In this document: positions 43,746 through 53,008 of the stretch, piece by piece
Position numbering within the stretch: position 1 is the first letter of the stretch
Layout of the letters: every line of letters begins with the position of its first letter
NCBI RefSeq assembly: GCF_014697625.1
Contig: NZ_JACJSG010000014.1
Location: 1-64,000, forward strand
DNA length: 64,000 bases
Source: Anabaena azotica FACHB-119
GTDB lineage: Bacteria > Cyanobacteriota > Cyanobacteriia > Cyanobacteriales > Nostocaceae
Direction of reading: 5' to 3'
Notes under the pieces: generated by a model
Told to the model about the DNA's origin: nothing
The model's database searches: none
The model's input: the letters and a program-made list of their open reading frames with translations, nothing else
Translations under genes and position numbers: made by a program

Positions 43746-45152
43746 CTATTCGCTTGTTCCCGTATGTACTGTTTTTACCCACTTTAAACGCTTGGGTCTG
43801 AAGGACATCCGCGCTGTGGTGCTGCTCATGACTACTAGCCAGTGCAACATATATAATGTGCCGCGTACTGTTTGCAGTAGCAGTACAAAGGGGGTGTGAA
43901 CTTGGAATTTTTGCTCTTGGCGGATGCGACGTAAACCAGCAAACATTCCCACAACGGACATGGTGACAGATAAGCCTGTTACCGGGCCTAACATGGGTGG
44001 ACGATGGCGGGCGATCGCCATTAGTACGTCGGGAATTACTGCTGTCGGTAAAATATACATCGTCAGCATGAACATGAGCATATCCCAGGTTTTCCGCGTC
44101 CCCATACGGTTTTTGAGAATCAAATCCCAATAGTCTAAATAGCGTTGATAGCCGCCTTCTGCCCAACGGTTGCGCTGATGCCAAAGGGCGATCGCTGTTG
44201 TTACGCCTTCTTCTTGTACTGCTGGGTAAAATAAGCATTCAATGTCCCATTTGTCAAGTTGCAGGCGGAAAGTTAGATCCAAATCATCGGTGATCGTTTC
44301 TTCATTCCAACCGCCACAGCTATCCAAAGCTTGGCGGCGCACAAATTGACCGTTACCCCGCAGTTCTCCAATTCCTCCCAAGGCTATGCGCTGTTGCTGG
44401 AACCAAGTGTCCAGCGCCATTTCTGCCATTTGCCCTTTTGTCCAGAAATTTTCTTTGGCGTTGGCGATTGCTTTTCGCACCTGCACCGCCCCCACCTTTT
44501 CCCGTTGAAATAACGGTACTACATGGAGTAACATATCTGATGCCACTTGAGCATCAGCATCAAACACGGCGATAATTTCACCCTTAATTAATGGTAAAAC
44601 CTGATTTAATGCCCCCGATTTCCCACCAGTAGCTTGAGGAGAACGTCGCAGGACTTTGAGTTTGTCGTAGTCTTTTGCCAGTTCTGCTAAAACTTGGGGG
44701 GTTTGATCGGTACTATTATCGTCAATTATCCAAACTTCGTATTGCCCGTTGGGATATTCCAGATTACAAAGATTTTTCGCTAATTTCGCAATGACAGCTT
44801 CTTCGTTTTTTGCAGCTACCAATATAGATACAAAAGGTAAACTACCCTGAATCTCTTTTTGATAGTGGCGGGGGCGAGCAAAAACTACTCCTAAAGCATG
44901 AATGCCTAAAATGGTAGTCAGCCCTAGTATGAAAATAGAACCCCAAGAAGCCAAATGTAGAGCGATCGTGCCACTCCAGACGATTGTTAAAACTAGAGCA
45001 GCCTTCCCTCTACGTCCTTGAAACCGGGATGGACGAGATAAATCCCCTGTTTCCACCACTGCTTCCTCAGTTACTGATAGGTCAGATAACAAGGAATTGA
45101 GTGGATCAAGCTCTTTGTAGGAATCGTTGTCGGGCCAGGGATTCGCTGGCAT
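43746..45152 (-). CDS. Beta-monoglucosyldiacylglycerol synthase (GT2)
   Basis: This enzyme transfers glucose from UDP-glucose to diacylglycerol to make MGlcDG, the precursor of cyanobacterial galactolipids. The 468-residue protein begins with MPANPWPDNDSYKELDPLNS, a strikingly conserved N-terminus in the cyanobacterial MGlcDG synthases as I recall them. Two N-terminal membrane helices are followed by a GT-A domain with IDDNSTDQTP, FDADAQ, ETITDDLDL and the QxxRW motif in WHQRNRWAEG. Four C-terminal helices complete the membrane anchor. The Synechocystis orthologue is sll1377. A cellulose-synthase-like activity is the alternative for GT2, but length and N-terminus favour MGlcDG synthase. Confidence 0.9.
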   Translation of the reverse strand: MPANPWPDNDSYKELDPLNSLLSDLSVTEEAVVETGDLSRPSRFQGRRGKAALVLTIVWSGTIALHLASWGSIFILGLTTILGIHALGVVFARPRHYQKEIQGSLPFVSILVAAKNEEAVIAKLAKNLCNLEYPNGQYEVWIIDDNSTDQTPQVLAELAKDYDKLKVLRRSPQATGGKSGALNQVLPLIKGEIIAVFDADAQVASDMLLHVVPLFQREKVGAVQVRKAIANAKENFWTKGQMAEMALDTWFQQQRIALGGIGELRGNGQFVRRQALDSCGGWNEETITDDLDLTFRLQLDKWDIECLFYPAVQEEGVTTAIALWHQRNRWAEGGYQRYLDYWDLILKNRMGTRKTWDMLMFMLTMYILPTAVIPDVLMAIARHRPPMLGPVTGLSVTMSVVGMFAGLRRIRQEQKFQVHTPFVLLLQTVRGTLYMLHWLVVMSSTTARMSFRPKRLKWVKTVHTGTSE

Positions 45153-45216
45153 AAGTTACTTGATTCAAAAACCAGTATTTGTCTACAGTTTGTAACTTTA
45201 TGGACAAATATCATAA

Positions 45217-45372
45217 GTTACTTTTCCCGGAATCACCCGGAATGGGCAAACTGCTTTTGCCCTCTATCCCGAAGCTAAAAGCCGCAGGGAATACCTTTCT
45301 CATCAGATTGAGGCTGGCGATCGCATAGCCACAGTTGATTGTTGGCAGAACTTGCAATACCAGTATCCATAA
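45217..45372 (+). pseudogene. Possible degraded coding fragment
   Basis: A 51-codon open stretch without a start reads like real protein (GQTAFALYPEAKSRREYLS, then HQIEAGDRIATVDCWQNL). An adjacent frame begins with an ATG at 45200 and ends at a TAG at 45326-45328. The composition is coding-like, but no family is recognised. It may be a remnant of a disrupted gene; the antisense frame of 67 codons over the same DNA looks random. Confidence 0.2.
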
Positions 45373-45720
45373 CCTGACGGAGCGGATTTTGCTAGTTATT
45401 GCGCCCAGCTTCAAAAAAGCTAATGCTGACCTATTTTAACCGACATTTTAATATTTCTTAGCAGTAACTTGTATTATCACTATCATTCTTGTGAATTAGT
45501 CAATAGTCCATAGTCATTAGTCAACAGTCCATAGTCCATAGTCCATAGTCATTAGTTGTTCCCACCTGCTCCCCTCACTCCCACCCTTCCCTACGGGACG
45601 CTACGCGAACGGGAAGCAAGCTACATCTCCCTCATCTCCCTCATCTCCCTCATCTCCCTCATCCCCCTCATCTCCCCCCACTCCCCATGTAAACAATCAA
45701 AAATTTTTGGGAATACTATT
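45373..45720. repeat. Intergenic repeats: gtccata/gtcatta heptamers and (catctccct)n
   Basis: Heptamer STRR units lie at 45497-45557, a block with cgctacgcgaacg at about 45598-45612, and nonamer catctccct repeats at 45626-45670. No gene is supported. The promoter of the downstream gene should lie in 45700-45770. Confidence 0.6.
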
Positions 45721-45770
45721 GACAACGACTAATATCCCTAGTTGTCGATTAACTTGAGGAATAGCCAAAG

Positions 45771-46145
45771 ATGTCTCTTGAGCAACTCCAGCCTGCCACT
45801 CAACAACAAGCGAACGTATACTTACCTTATATTCAAGGTAATAAGCGTAATTATTTACCCCTTGCTATCAGCCTTTATCAAAAAGGCATCCTCGAAGGGC
45901 ATCGGAAAATAGAAGCAGGTGAAAATGTTCCCTTTGTCGCTTCTTGGAATGTTGCTACTTTACCTTCAGATTTGACACGTTGCCGGATGCAGTTTGATGG
46001 TAACGCTGAGTTAAGTTATGAAGTGATGATGGCTAGTTTTGAATTTATCAATTTTTTAATTGAATTAATGGAAAATCATAAACGTTATAAGCTGACAGAT
46101 TTTTCGCAATCTTTTTACCGCAAGCTCCTGCGTATAGATGAGTGA
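45771..46145 (+). CDS. EbsA-like conserved cyanobacterial protein
   Basis: A 124-residue soluble protein. Recognisable segments are YLPYIQGNKRNYLPLAISLY, GENVPFVASWN, LPSDLTRCRMQFDGNAELSY and FSQSFYRKLLRID. This pattern resembles the EbsA family of cyanobacteria, first named for a role in biofilm suppression and type IV pilus assembly in Synechococcus elongatus. It has no signal peptide and no transmembrane helix. The assignment is from memory of the family and is moderately supported. The start is an ATG with AGGAAT upstream in a leader of about 60 bases. The gene stands alone. Confidence 0.6.
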   Translation: MSLEQLQPATQQQANVYLPYIQGNKRNYLPLAISLYQKGILEGHRKIEAGENVPFVASWNVATLPSDLTRCRMQFDGNAELSYEVMMASFEFINFLIELMENHKRYKLTDFSQSFYRKLLRIDE

Positions 46146-46327
46146 AAATCTCTATGTATATATCAGTATAGGAGTTTAGAAAGGGAAATATATTCCTTGA
46201 GCTATACTCTTATACTTTTATTTATTCATTTTTATTTAAAAAGAATTAATTTTTTATATTTAATATTATGAATTTTTCCCCAAAAGGGAACTGTTAATTT
46301 TGCCCGTACTGAAGAAGATTGTCAACC

Positions 46328-46452
46328 AGGACTTACGCAACTGGCACATGGGGTAGGGTGCGTCAGATGTGGAAAATCCACAGAATGTGTACGAAATTAT
46401 TGGGGCTGACGCACCCTACAGTTAGTTTGATTATGACACTTACGTAAGTCCT
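46328..46452. mobile_element. MITE-like element, family A, complete two-layer copy 4
   Basis: The outer ends are aggacttacgcaa and ttacgtaagtcct. The inner inverted repeats gtagggtgcgtcag / ctgacgcaccctac are both present. This is the most complete copy in the window and defines the nested end structure. Confidence 0.8.
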
Positions 46453-46769
46453 ATCAACCTATCTACAAGCAGGCGGAGCATTAAAGCATCTCAAAAACAA
46501 CTGACACCTATAGCGCGGTCAAGCTACTTAGCATTTGCTCAATTTAATTACCTAAAAAAAGTAGATTTCCAGAAAATACTTTGTGAAAATGTCTGAGGTT
46601 TCTGCCGGAACCAATTAAAATTAGTAAACACCTGGCTGGGTTTGATCAGCAGGGGGAAGGGGAAAAGGTGAAAACCTCGCCCCCTATTGGCGACCTGTTC
46701 ATTCCTTTCTCTTTTCCCTGTTACCTTTTCCCCTCATTTTTGTTGCCTTTTGAAATTAGGAGTGCGCGT

Positions 46770-47861
46770 GTGCCAAAGTCTGCTAAATATTTGCTGATTG
46801 GCTCAACTGAGACTTATAGCGGTAAGTCCGCCACAGTTCTGGGATTGTCTCATCAGTTACAGCAAAAGGGATTAGACATTGCTTACGGCAAACCATTAGG
46901 TAATAGTTTGAGTACATCTGAAGGTGCTGTAGTTGAAGAAGATGTCCAGTTTATTACTCATAATCTCAACCTATCGGCAAACCGCATTGCGCCGACAATA
47001 CTGGCTTTAGATGAAGCGAGTGTGCAGAAGCGTCTGTATGGTGAAGACACAACTGATTATCGTCAGACTTTAGTAGAGCAATATTTACAGATTCCTCGTG
47101 GGGATTTAGTTGTGCTAGAAGGCCCTGGGGATTTATCTGAAGGTTATTTGTTTGACTTGTCTTTGCTGCAAGTGGCAGATGTTTTGAATGCGTCTGTACT
47201 TTTGGTAAGCCGTTACAGTTCGCTGGTTTCTGTAGAATCTCTATTATCTGCTAAACAACGTGTAGGCGATCGCTTAATTGGTGTTGTCATCAATGATATC
47301 CCGCCTAAAGAGTTAGAAACGGTGAATAATTTTGTCCGTCCTTATTTAGAACAGCATGGTATCGCCGTGCTAGCAATGCTACCGAAAAACGATTTACTCC
47401 GCAGCGTCAGCGTCGGTGAATTAGTCAAACAGCTAAACGCCGAAGTTCTCTGTCGGGGCGATCGCTTAGATTTGATGGTAGAAAGCCTAGCAATTGGCGC
47501 GATGAACGTCAATGCGGCGGTGAAATATTTCCGCAAACGCCGAAATATGGCAGTAGTCACAGGCGGCGATCGCGTAGAAATTCAACAAGCAGCCTTAGAA
47601 ACCTCTACCCAATGCCTCATCCTTACCGGACAATTACCCCCACCACAGTTTATTCTTAGTCGGGCCGAAGAATTAGAAATCCCCATCCTATCGGTTGACT
47701 TAGATACCCTAACTACGGTGGAAATTGTTGACCGCACCTTCGGTCAAGTGCGCGTCCACGAACCGATTAAAGTATACTGCATCCGCCAATTAATGGCAGA
47801 GCATTTCGACTGCGATCGCCTATTATCCAAACTGGGGCTAACGCCAGTCATTAGTCATTAG
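46770..47861 (+). CDS. Phosphotransacetylase-like protein (BioD-like P-loop plus DRTGG domain)
   Basis: A 363-residue protein with a BioD/DTBS-like P-loop domain (LIGSTETYSGKSATVLGLSH, then LVVLEGPGDLSEG) and a DRTGG domain in the second half (about 215-320), which ends near AAVKYFRKRRNMAVVTGGDR. This is the N-terminal architecture of the large phosphate acetyltransferases (Pta) without the catalytic C-terminal domain, and the family is annotated as phosphotransacetylase-like. The GTG start at 46770 is supported by AGGAG seven bases upstream. An in-frame ATG at 46668 would add 34 residues of low-complexity sequence and is rejected. Function is unknown; it may sense a nucleotide or cofactor. 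Confidence 0.82.
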   Translation: MPKSAKYLLIGSTETYSGKSATVLGLSHQLQQKGLDIAYGKPLGNSLSTSEGAVVEEDVQFITHNLNLSANRIAPTILALDEASVQKRLYGEDTTDYRQTLVEQYLQIPRGDLVVLEGPGDLSEGYLFDLSLLQVADVLNASVLLVSRYSSLVSVESLLSAKQRVGDRLIGVVINDIPPKELETVNNFVRPYLEQHGIAVLAMLPKNDLLRSVSVGELVKQLNAEVLCRGDRLDLMVESLAIGAMNVNAAVKYFRKRRNMAVVTGGDRVEIQQAALETSTQCLILTGQLPPPQFILSRAEELEIPILSVDLDTLTTVEIVDRTFGQVRVHEPIKVYCIRQLMAEHFDCDRLLSKLGLTPVISH

Positions 47862-48054
47862 TCAGTTATCAGTTATCAGTTGACAGTTAACAGTTGACAG
47901 TTAGTTTCTTCCTTTCCCCCTTCCCCTTTCCCCTTTCCCCCCTTCCCCTTTCCCCCTTCCCCAATCCCTTCACAAAATTATGGCTCAAGTTCGCTTCTTA
48001 CTTACACGCTCTTTGGTAGAATAACTTGGTTGTTTAATCTGAATATTTCCGTCT

Positions 48055-48558
48055 TTGAGCCAGTCAATAGACCTTATTAACCTCGATACGTTAGCCCAAG
48101 AACTGGCGACAATCCAGCAAACAGGTTCTAAACGAATTGCTTTGCTGGGTTCCCGTCATGTGCCAATTACGCATCAAAATTTGATTGAGATGATGACTTA
48201 TGCCTTGGTTTTGTCAGGGAATCGAGTCATTACCTCTGGTGCTACAGGTACTAACTCAGCTGCCATTAAGGGCGCAATGCGTGCTGACCCCAATTTGTTG
48301 ACGGTAATTTTACCGCAAAGCTTGGAACGTCAGCCCCAAGAATCACGCCAGCAACTAGAACAAGTGATGCACCTAGTAGAAAATCCTAGTAATGATAGCT
48401 TGTCTCTTGCTGAAGCCAGTTACTTGTGCAACAAAGAAATTGTCTCCCGATGCCAGCAGCTTATCTGCTTTGCATTTCATGACAGTCGCACTCTGCTACA
48501 AACCTGTGGAGATGCGGAAGAACAAAGAAAGGTGGTAACGCTTTTCTACTTTGATTAG
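48055..48558 (+). CDS. DNA recombination-mediator protein A-like (DprA/LOG-like Rossmann) protein
   Basis: A 167-residue Rossmann-fold protein. GSRHVPITHQNLIEMMTYAL and SGNRVITSGATGTNSAAIKG are the DprA/LOG nucleotide-binding features, and LTVILPQSLERQPQE follows. This small form is widespread in cyanobacteria and has been labelled recombination-mediator protein A by homology to the DprA core. The N-terminal SAM-like and C-terminal winged-helix parts of true DprA are absent. The start is a TTG at 48055; no good ATG lies in frame. Its role in natural competence is unproven. Confidence 0.75.
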   Translation: MSQSIDLINLDTLAQELATIQQTGSKRIALLGSRHVPITHQNLIEMMTYALVLSGNRVITSGATGTNSAAIKGAMRADPNLLTVILPQSLERQPQESRQQLEQVMHLVENPSNDSLSLAEASYLCNKEIVSRCQQLICFAFHDSRTLLQTCGDAEEQRKVVTLFYFD

Positions 48559-48629
48559 TCAACAGTCAATAGTCAAACATCTGGACTATGGACTGATGAC
48601 TAATGACTAATGACTAGTAACCATAAAAG

Positions 48630-49025
48630 ATGATTATTCTGTTATATTCTATTGCCGCAGCTGCGGTTTTAATTTATCTGCCATTTTTGGTGGTAGGTTA
48701 TGCGCGTGCGCGTGTTGGGTACGATGTTTCCGCCCCACGGGCTATGTTCGATAAGTTACCACCTTATGGGCAACGGGCTACATGGGCGCACCAAAACTCC
48801 TTTGAAGCGTTTATGGTATTCTCCGCAGCTGCACTTATGGCTTATGTTACTGGTGTAACATCTGTAACTGCGGTGTGGGCAGCGATCGCTTTTGTTGTGG
48901 CTCGGTTGCTATACTCAATCTTCTATATTGTGAATATACCGCTTTTGCGATCGTTGATGTTTGCCATTGCCTCTGCTAGCAGTGCAACTCTTTATATTTT
49001 GAGTATCATGCAGGCTAGCAGATAA
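48630..49025 (+). CDS. MAPEG family membrane protein
   Basis: A 131-residue protein with four transmembrane helices. The signature of the MAPEG family (membrane-associated proteins in eicosanoid and glutathione metabolism) is RATWAHQNSFEAFMVFSAAA between helices 1 and 2, followed by RLLYSIFYIVNIPLLRSLMF near the third helix. Bacterial members are short and usually of unknown activity, possibly glutathione-dependent. It is on the same strand as the DprA-like gene, 71 bp after it. Confidence 0.9.
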   Translation: MIILLYSIAAAAVLIYLPFLVVGYARARVGYDVSAPRAMFDKLPPYGQRATWAHQNSFEAFMVFSAAALMAYVTGVTSVTAVWAAIAFVVARLLYSIFYIVNIPLLRSLMFAIASASSATLYILSIMQASR

Positions 49026-49100
49026 TCGGGGACTAGGATTTTCCTAAATCCATGTTCTATCCTTGCTCTAAAATCCAAAATCGCAAATTTCACATTTTTT

Positions 49101-49592
49101 ATGGCTTCCACTTATTCCTTTGACATTGTGAGCGATTTTGACCGACAAGAATTGGTTAACGCTGTCGATCAAGTCGTCCGAGACCTTAAAAGTCGCTACG
49201 ACCTCAAAGATACTCAGACAACTGTTGAGTTGGGTGAAGAAAAGATTACCATCGGTACAGATAGCGAGTTTACCCTAGAGTCTGTTCACAACATTCTGCG
49301 GGAAAAAGCCGCCAAGCGTAATCTCTCACAAAAAATCTTTGATTTTGGCAAAGTAGAATCAGCCAGTGGTAATCGTGTCCGTCAAGAAATCACTCTCAAA
49401 AAAGGTATCAGTCAAGATATCGCCAAGCAAATCTCTAAATTGATTCGCGATGAATTTAAGAAAGTTCAAGCCTCAATTCAAGGTGATGCTGTGCGAGTGT
49501 CAGCTAAATCTAAAGATGATTTGCAAGTAGTTATCCAAAGGTTGAAGCAAGAAGATTATCCTGTGGCGTTGCAGTTCACAAATTACCGTTAA
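49101..49592 (+). CDS. YajQ family cyclic di-GMP/nucleotide-binding protein
   Basis: A 163-residue two-domain protein with the YajQ pattern: [28 protein letters not shown] at the ferredoxin-like fold, [15 protein letters not shown] and [19 protein letters not shown]. YajQ proteins bind RNA, nucleotides and, in some species, cyclic di-GMP. Length and motifs are canonical. A terminator lies 200 bp downstream beyond a family B repeat element. Confidence 0.95.
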   Translation: MASTYSFDIVSDFDRQELVNAVDQVVRDLKSRYDLKDTQTTVELGEEKITIGTDSEFTLESVHNILREKAAKRNLSQKIFDFGKVESASGNRVRQEITLKKGISQDIAKQISKLIRDEFKKVQASIQGDAVRVSAKSKDDLQVVIQRLKQEDYPVALQFTNYR

Positions 49593-49620
49593 CTAGCAAA
49601 TAACAGGGGAGAGGGAACAG

Positions 49621-49748
49621 AGTCCGGCTAATTAGTTGCGATATAGTTGGTTTAGTCGGTAATTGGTAATCGGGAATTGGTAATTGTTTTTTACTATTAC
49701 CCATTACCAACCCCCAAGATATGATAAGTATTTAAGCGGACATGATAT
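49621..49748. mobile_element. MITE-like element, family B, left-end truncated copy
   Basis: It begins within the left end at gtccggctaatta and ends with the right-end sequence atatgataagtatttaagc. The interior has the same attacc-type repeats as 9751-9898. Confidence 0.7.
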
Positions 49749-49787
49749 CATCTGTGTCCTCATCTATCTGACAACTGCTATCAAGCT

Positions 49788-49829
49788 TAAAAAAGCGGGT
49801 AAAATATCATTATTTCCCCGCTTTTTTAT
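49788..49829. terminator. Factor-independent terminator
   Basis: An AAAAAGCGGG / CCCGCTTTTTT stem with an A/T loop and a T-tract lies between the YajQ gene and the convergent GST gene. Confidence 0.75.
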
Positions 49830-49901
49830 TAGTTAACAAGCTTTAGGCGGCAAGATTGATTTCTGGAAATGCCCCCAGAATCAAGCTATTGATAGTGAAT
49901 T

Positions 49902-50010
49902 ATATCAAGTCCGGCTAATTACTTACGATATGGTTAGTTTAGTTAGTAATAGGTAACAAGTAATTGTTTTCTCCCATTACCAATTACCTATTACCTATTA
50001 CCAACCCTGA
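49902..50010. mobile_element. MITE-like element, family B, right-end truncated copy
   Basis: The left end ATATCAAGTCCGGCTAA is intact, and attacc-type repeats follow to about 50002. No right end is found before the GST stop at 50019. Confidence 0.65.
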
Positions 50011-50018
50011 CGTGTTCA

Positions 50019-50573
50019 CTACCGTTTGCCAATACTTTTTTGAAAAGCTGGTCGTTCAGTAATTTGTTTGATATAGTTTGCTACGGCTGGATAATCGCTT
50101 AAGTCTAGTTTTAAGAAAGTGGGAATGTAAGCCAAGATAGACCCGACAGCAACATCAGCAACAGTGAATTCATTGCCTAGCATAAAGGGTTGATGCTGGA
50201 AAATTTCATTTAAGGGAGTCAATAAACGAGGCATTTCCTTTTCTCGATTAGCTTCCACAAAAATACCAGGGCCAAGGGTGGCGTTGGCAAATGCTACCCA
50301 TTGGGAGATGATTCCCCGCTCCTCTGGTGAGAGAGAAGTTTGACTGTACTTGTCATTGAGATAGAGCAAAATTGCTCCTGATTCCCAAAGTTGAAAATCC
50401 CCGTCTACAATTGCGGGTACTTTCCCAATAGGGTTAATTTTTAAGTATTCAGGACTGCGGTGTTCTCCAGCCTGCATATCTAGCAAGACAAACTCGTAGG
50501 GAACTTCTAGCTCTTCTAAATACCACTTGACAATTGAAGCGCGGCTAAAAGCCCCTCCATAAAGTTTCAACAT
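50019..50573 (-). CDS. Glutathione S-transferase family protein
   Basis: A 184-residue cytosolic GST. The N-terminal thioredoxin-fold domain begins MLKLYGGAFSRASIVKWYLE, where Ser/Arg occupy the active-site turn, and contains NPIGKVPAIVDGDFQLWESG for the cis-Pro and glutathione gamma-glutamyl contacts (ESGAILLYL). The C-terminal all-helical domain has the VADVAVGSILAY N-capping box. The protein is shorter than most GSTs (about 200) but has all core elements. The gene overlaps no neighbour; 12 bp separate it from the gene upstream, so cotranscription is likely. Confidence 0.9.
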   Translation of the reverse strand: MLKLYGGAFSRASIVKWYLEELEVPYEFVLLDMQAGEHRSPEYLKINPIGKVPAIVDGDFQLWESGAILLYLNDKYSQTSLSPEERGIISQWVAFANATLGPGIFVEANREKEMPRLLTPLNEIFQHQPFMLGNEFTVADVAVGSILAYIPTFLKLDLSDYPAVANYIKQITERPAFQKSIGKR

Positions 50574-50585
50574 AACTACCTGAGA

Positions 50586-51041
50586 TTAAAGTACTTTGTG
50601 AGTGTGAGAATGCTGTTTGACGTTATCGTCTTTTGTTACTACTCTACTAGCATTTAATACCCGCTTACGGTCAAGGGAGTATTTAAAATCTGTATAGGTT
50701 GTGCCTAGAGGAATTAGAGATTTTGCACTTTCTCGACGCTTGTATGTACGCGCTGCTGCATATACTCGTGGCACAAATTCATCTGCGAACTGAGCCGAGG
50801 AAGGAAAGCCGGTTGGTAAGATTGGCTCATCTTGGTTCACTACTGAACCTAAGTTGGTTGCACAAGCATATTTATACGAAGTGGGTATACCTTTTAACAG
50901 CGCTTCTAAAGACGCGGAGGGAATTGGTTCAATTACGTCGACTTGATGAACTTCACCATCTTCTTTAATAAAGCAAGTAGCTAGACCGATGAGAATATAA
51001 TCATCAGCGTTTAAATCGACTGCGTTTTGTTCAGAAATCAT
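50586..51041 (-). CDS. Conserved-type hypothetical protein upstream of the GST
   Basis: A 151-residue soluble protein without a recognised family. It begins MISEQNAVDLNADDYILIGL and contains LATCFIKEDGEVHQVDVIEP and SLEALLKGIPTSYKYACATN. The C-terminus is basic and His-rich (KQHSHTHKVL). No signal peptide or membrane helix is present. It precedes the GST gene by 12 bp on the same strand and probably forms an operon with it. The leader (51042-51170) contains ggggaaa and caactgt repeats. Confidence 0.65.
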   Translation of the reverse strand: MISEQNAVDLNADDYILIGLATCFIKEDGEVHQVDVIEPIPSASLEALLKGIPTSYKYACATNLGSVVNQDEPILPTGFPSSAQFADEFVPRVYAAARTYKRRESAKSLIPLGTTYTDFKYSLDRKRVLNASRVVTKDDNVKQHSHTHKVL

Positions 51042-51369
51042 AGGGACTGGGGATTGGGGAAAGGGGAAGGGGGAAAGGGGAAAGGGGAAAAGAAGAAGCC
51101 TTTAATCTGTGACAACTGTCAACTGTCAACTGTCAACTGTCCCTTTTACCTCTTTGGCATTTTACCGAATTTGTCAGTCTTACTACTTGAATAGTCTTAT
51201 AGATTAATATTTCTTGTTTCAGGAATTTACCCTAAGAATGACGTATGTATTACTAGATTGGGGTGTAAATAGTCTGTATCAGGTTTGCTTGTCTTCAAAA
51301 AAATTTATGAACAAGCTACTGCAATAACTATAATTTGATTTCCCAGACCAAGCAGCTAAGGTAGAAGAT

Positions 51370-52080
51370 ATGAATACTCACCCGTTTTTAGCCTCCGGCG
51401 ATCAGCAAAATAGCTGTTACCAATTTCTGACTAAGACTACACTCGACCCTCACAAGCAAGATGCTGACTGTGATGAGTCGGGTTTGGCTGATGGCTACCT
51501 ACGGTCTTGTGCTTTGAAGTCAGCACAACAGGGAAATTATCACGAAGCGATCGCACTCCTCAACCAATTGATTAATCGCCATCCCTACAATGCGGTTGAC
51601 TACAACAACCGGGGGTTAATTTATTTTCAAAGTGGTCACAGCCAACAAGCACTACAAGATTACAACACCGCTCTACAGTTGAATCCTGATTTAGCTAGTA
51701 CTTACAACAATCGAGCCAATTATTACGCAGCCTGCGGAGAGTTAGCAGCTGCGCTGGCTGATTATGACCGTGCTATTGATTTGAATCCTCGTCATGTGCG
51801 AGCGTGGATTAATCGGGGGATTACTCTGCGCGATTTGGGCGAGTATGAGCAAGCAATTGAGAATTTTGATATCGCGCTGGTTTTCGGTCAGCTAGAGGGG
51901 CATATTTGGGCGGAACGTGGCAGAACTTACCACCTTTGGGGGGAATGGAATTGTGCGATCGCCGACTATCGTCGCGCTGTGGCTCAATTACCTTCTTTAT
52001 ATAGTCGTAGAGATGTTCCTGGCTACCGTTTACGTTTACAACTGGAAAATTGGATAAATGAATTGCTACCTTCTTGGTAA
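51370..52080 (+). CDS. Tetratricopeptide repeat protein
   Basis: A 236-residue protein made largely of TPR units. About four consecutive repeats (residues 60-210) are evident from the W/Y-G-A-Y-P pattern: YNNRGLIYFQSGHSQQALQD, YNNRANYYAACGELAAALAD, WINRGITLRDLGEYEQAIEN and WAERGRTYHLWGEWNCAIAD. It has no signal peptide or transmembrane segment. It is expected to be a protein-binding scaffold; the partner is unknown. It stands alone. Confidence 0.88.
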   Translation: MNTHPFLASGDQQNSCYQFLTKTTLDPHKQDADCDESGLADGYLRSCALKSAQQGNYHEAIALLNQLINRHPYNAVDYNNRGLIYFQSGHSQQALQDYNTALQLNPDLASTYNNRANYYAACGELAAALADYDRAIDLNPRHVRAWINRGITLRDLGEYEQAIENFDIALVFGQLEGHIWAERGRTYHLWGEWNCAIADYRRAVAQLPSLYSRRDVPGYRLRLQLENWINELLPSW

Positions 52081-52597
52081 TTCGTAATTAATCTTATGAA
52101 AAAAGCTGACAATCAAATATAAATTTTTCTTTTCCCTACTTCCAACTTGCTGCTAGCGTGGTTAACAGCTAATAGATGATAACTAAAATAATTTAACGCC
52201 TGATGTGAATTAGAAAAACCTTTATTATCCAAATAATAGCCCATGCAGGGAGGGAATGAGACTCGCTAGGGGCGGGTTCACCGGGATCATCGTTAATTGT
52301 TGATGATATTTGATTAACCCGCCCCTACAAATGTCTATGCAATTACAAGATTTTAATTCACATTAGACGTATTTAACTAAAATGAGCTATTAACTATTAG
52401 CTGTTACCAGTCTGGATGATAACCCTGTATTTATCAGCTATCTGCATTTGTAAATAATTTATATAGCGAGGAGCTACGCTCTTGCAGAACGCTAACGCCC
52501 GATAGATCAGGACACAAACTAACCAGGAAATAAACCGACTAAGCGACTTACGAGCCTGTTACCTGCCCTTGATACCCTGTCCCTGGGGATATTTGTC
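52081..52597. other. Gene-free intergenic stretch with repeats
   Basis: The 517 bases between the TPR gene and the small coiled-coil protein hold a family F hairpin (52267-52328) and a repeat block at about 52463-52520 related to that near 780-840. I see no gene. Confidence 0.5.
52267..52328. repeat. Hairpin repeat, family F, copy 2
   Basis: TAGGGGCGGGTT / AACCCGCCCCTA arms enclose about 36 bases. It matches the element at 11427-11488. Confidence 0.7.
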
Positions 52598-53008
52598 TTA
52601 AGGCAATTCTGAGGTTTCGTTATCTGGTTGCTCTTGCTTGGTCACTACAATGGGAATTTGATTAGGTTCAAATTTAAATGCTTGTTCTTGTCTGATACTG
52701 TTAGCTTGAAGGGGATCAAGATTACGGCTCAATTTTTCTTGTAAATCACTGACGCGCTTTTCCATCTGCTTGACTTCAACATGGACTTCACGCAACTTAG
52801 CTTGTTGTGATAAGTGATGAGGTATCAGCTGCACCAAAGCGGCGGCGGCGGCGGCGGAGATGGCGACGTTCACTCCTATCTTGGCTGTGACTTCTACAGC
52901 CATTAGCCGATAGGAGCGTTGGCGTAGATGTCGTTTTGGGCGCGGCGCGGGCGGACGATGTTGTGGTGTGGGTTGTTGCGGAAATTGGGAAGGTTGAAAA
53001 GCGTTCAT
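52598..53008 (-). CDS. Hypothetical protein with one membrane helix and a coiled coil
   Basis: I do not recognise a named family. The 136 residues comprise a Pro/Gln/Arg-rich N-terminus, a membrane-like helix (IGVNVAISAAAAAALVQLI) encoded partly by a run of gcg codons, and a coiled-coil segment (LREVHVEVKQMEKRVSDLQ, EKLSRNLDPL). Similar small proteins occur in many cyanobacteria near no fixed partner, from memory. The Arg-rich N-terminus (RPKRHLRQRSYRL) just before the helix suggests a cytoplasmic N-side. It stands alone. Confidence 0.6.
   Translation of the reverse strand: MNAFQPSQFPQQPTPQHRPPAPRPKRHLRQRSYRLMAVEVTAKIGVNVAISAAAAAALVQLIPHHLSQQAKLREVHVEVKQMEKRVSDLQEKLSRNLDPLQANSIRQEQAFKFEPNQIPIVVTKQEQPDNETSELP

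Noticed and set aside
45211..45414. A 67-codon frame on the minus strand
   Set aside because: It looks random, with no ribosome-binding site; the opposite strand looks more coding-like.
46668..46769. Upstream ATG extension of the phosphotransacetylase-like gene
   Set aside because: The 34 extra residues come from ctttcccc-type repeats, and GTG at 46770 has a strong AGGAG site.
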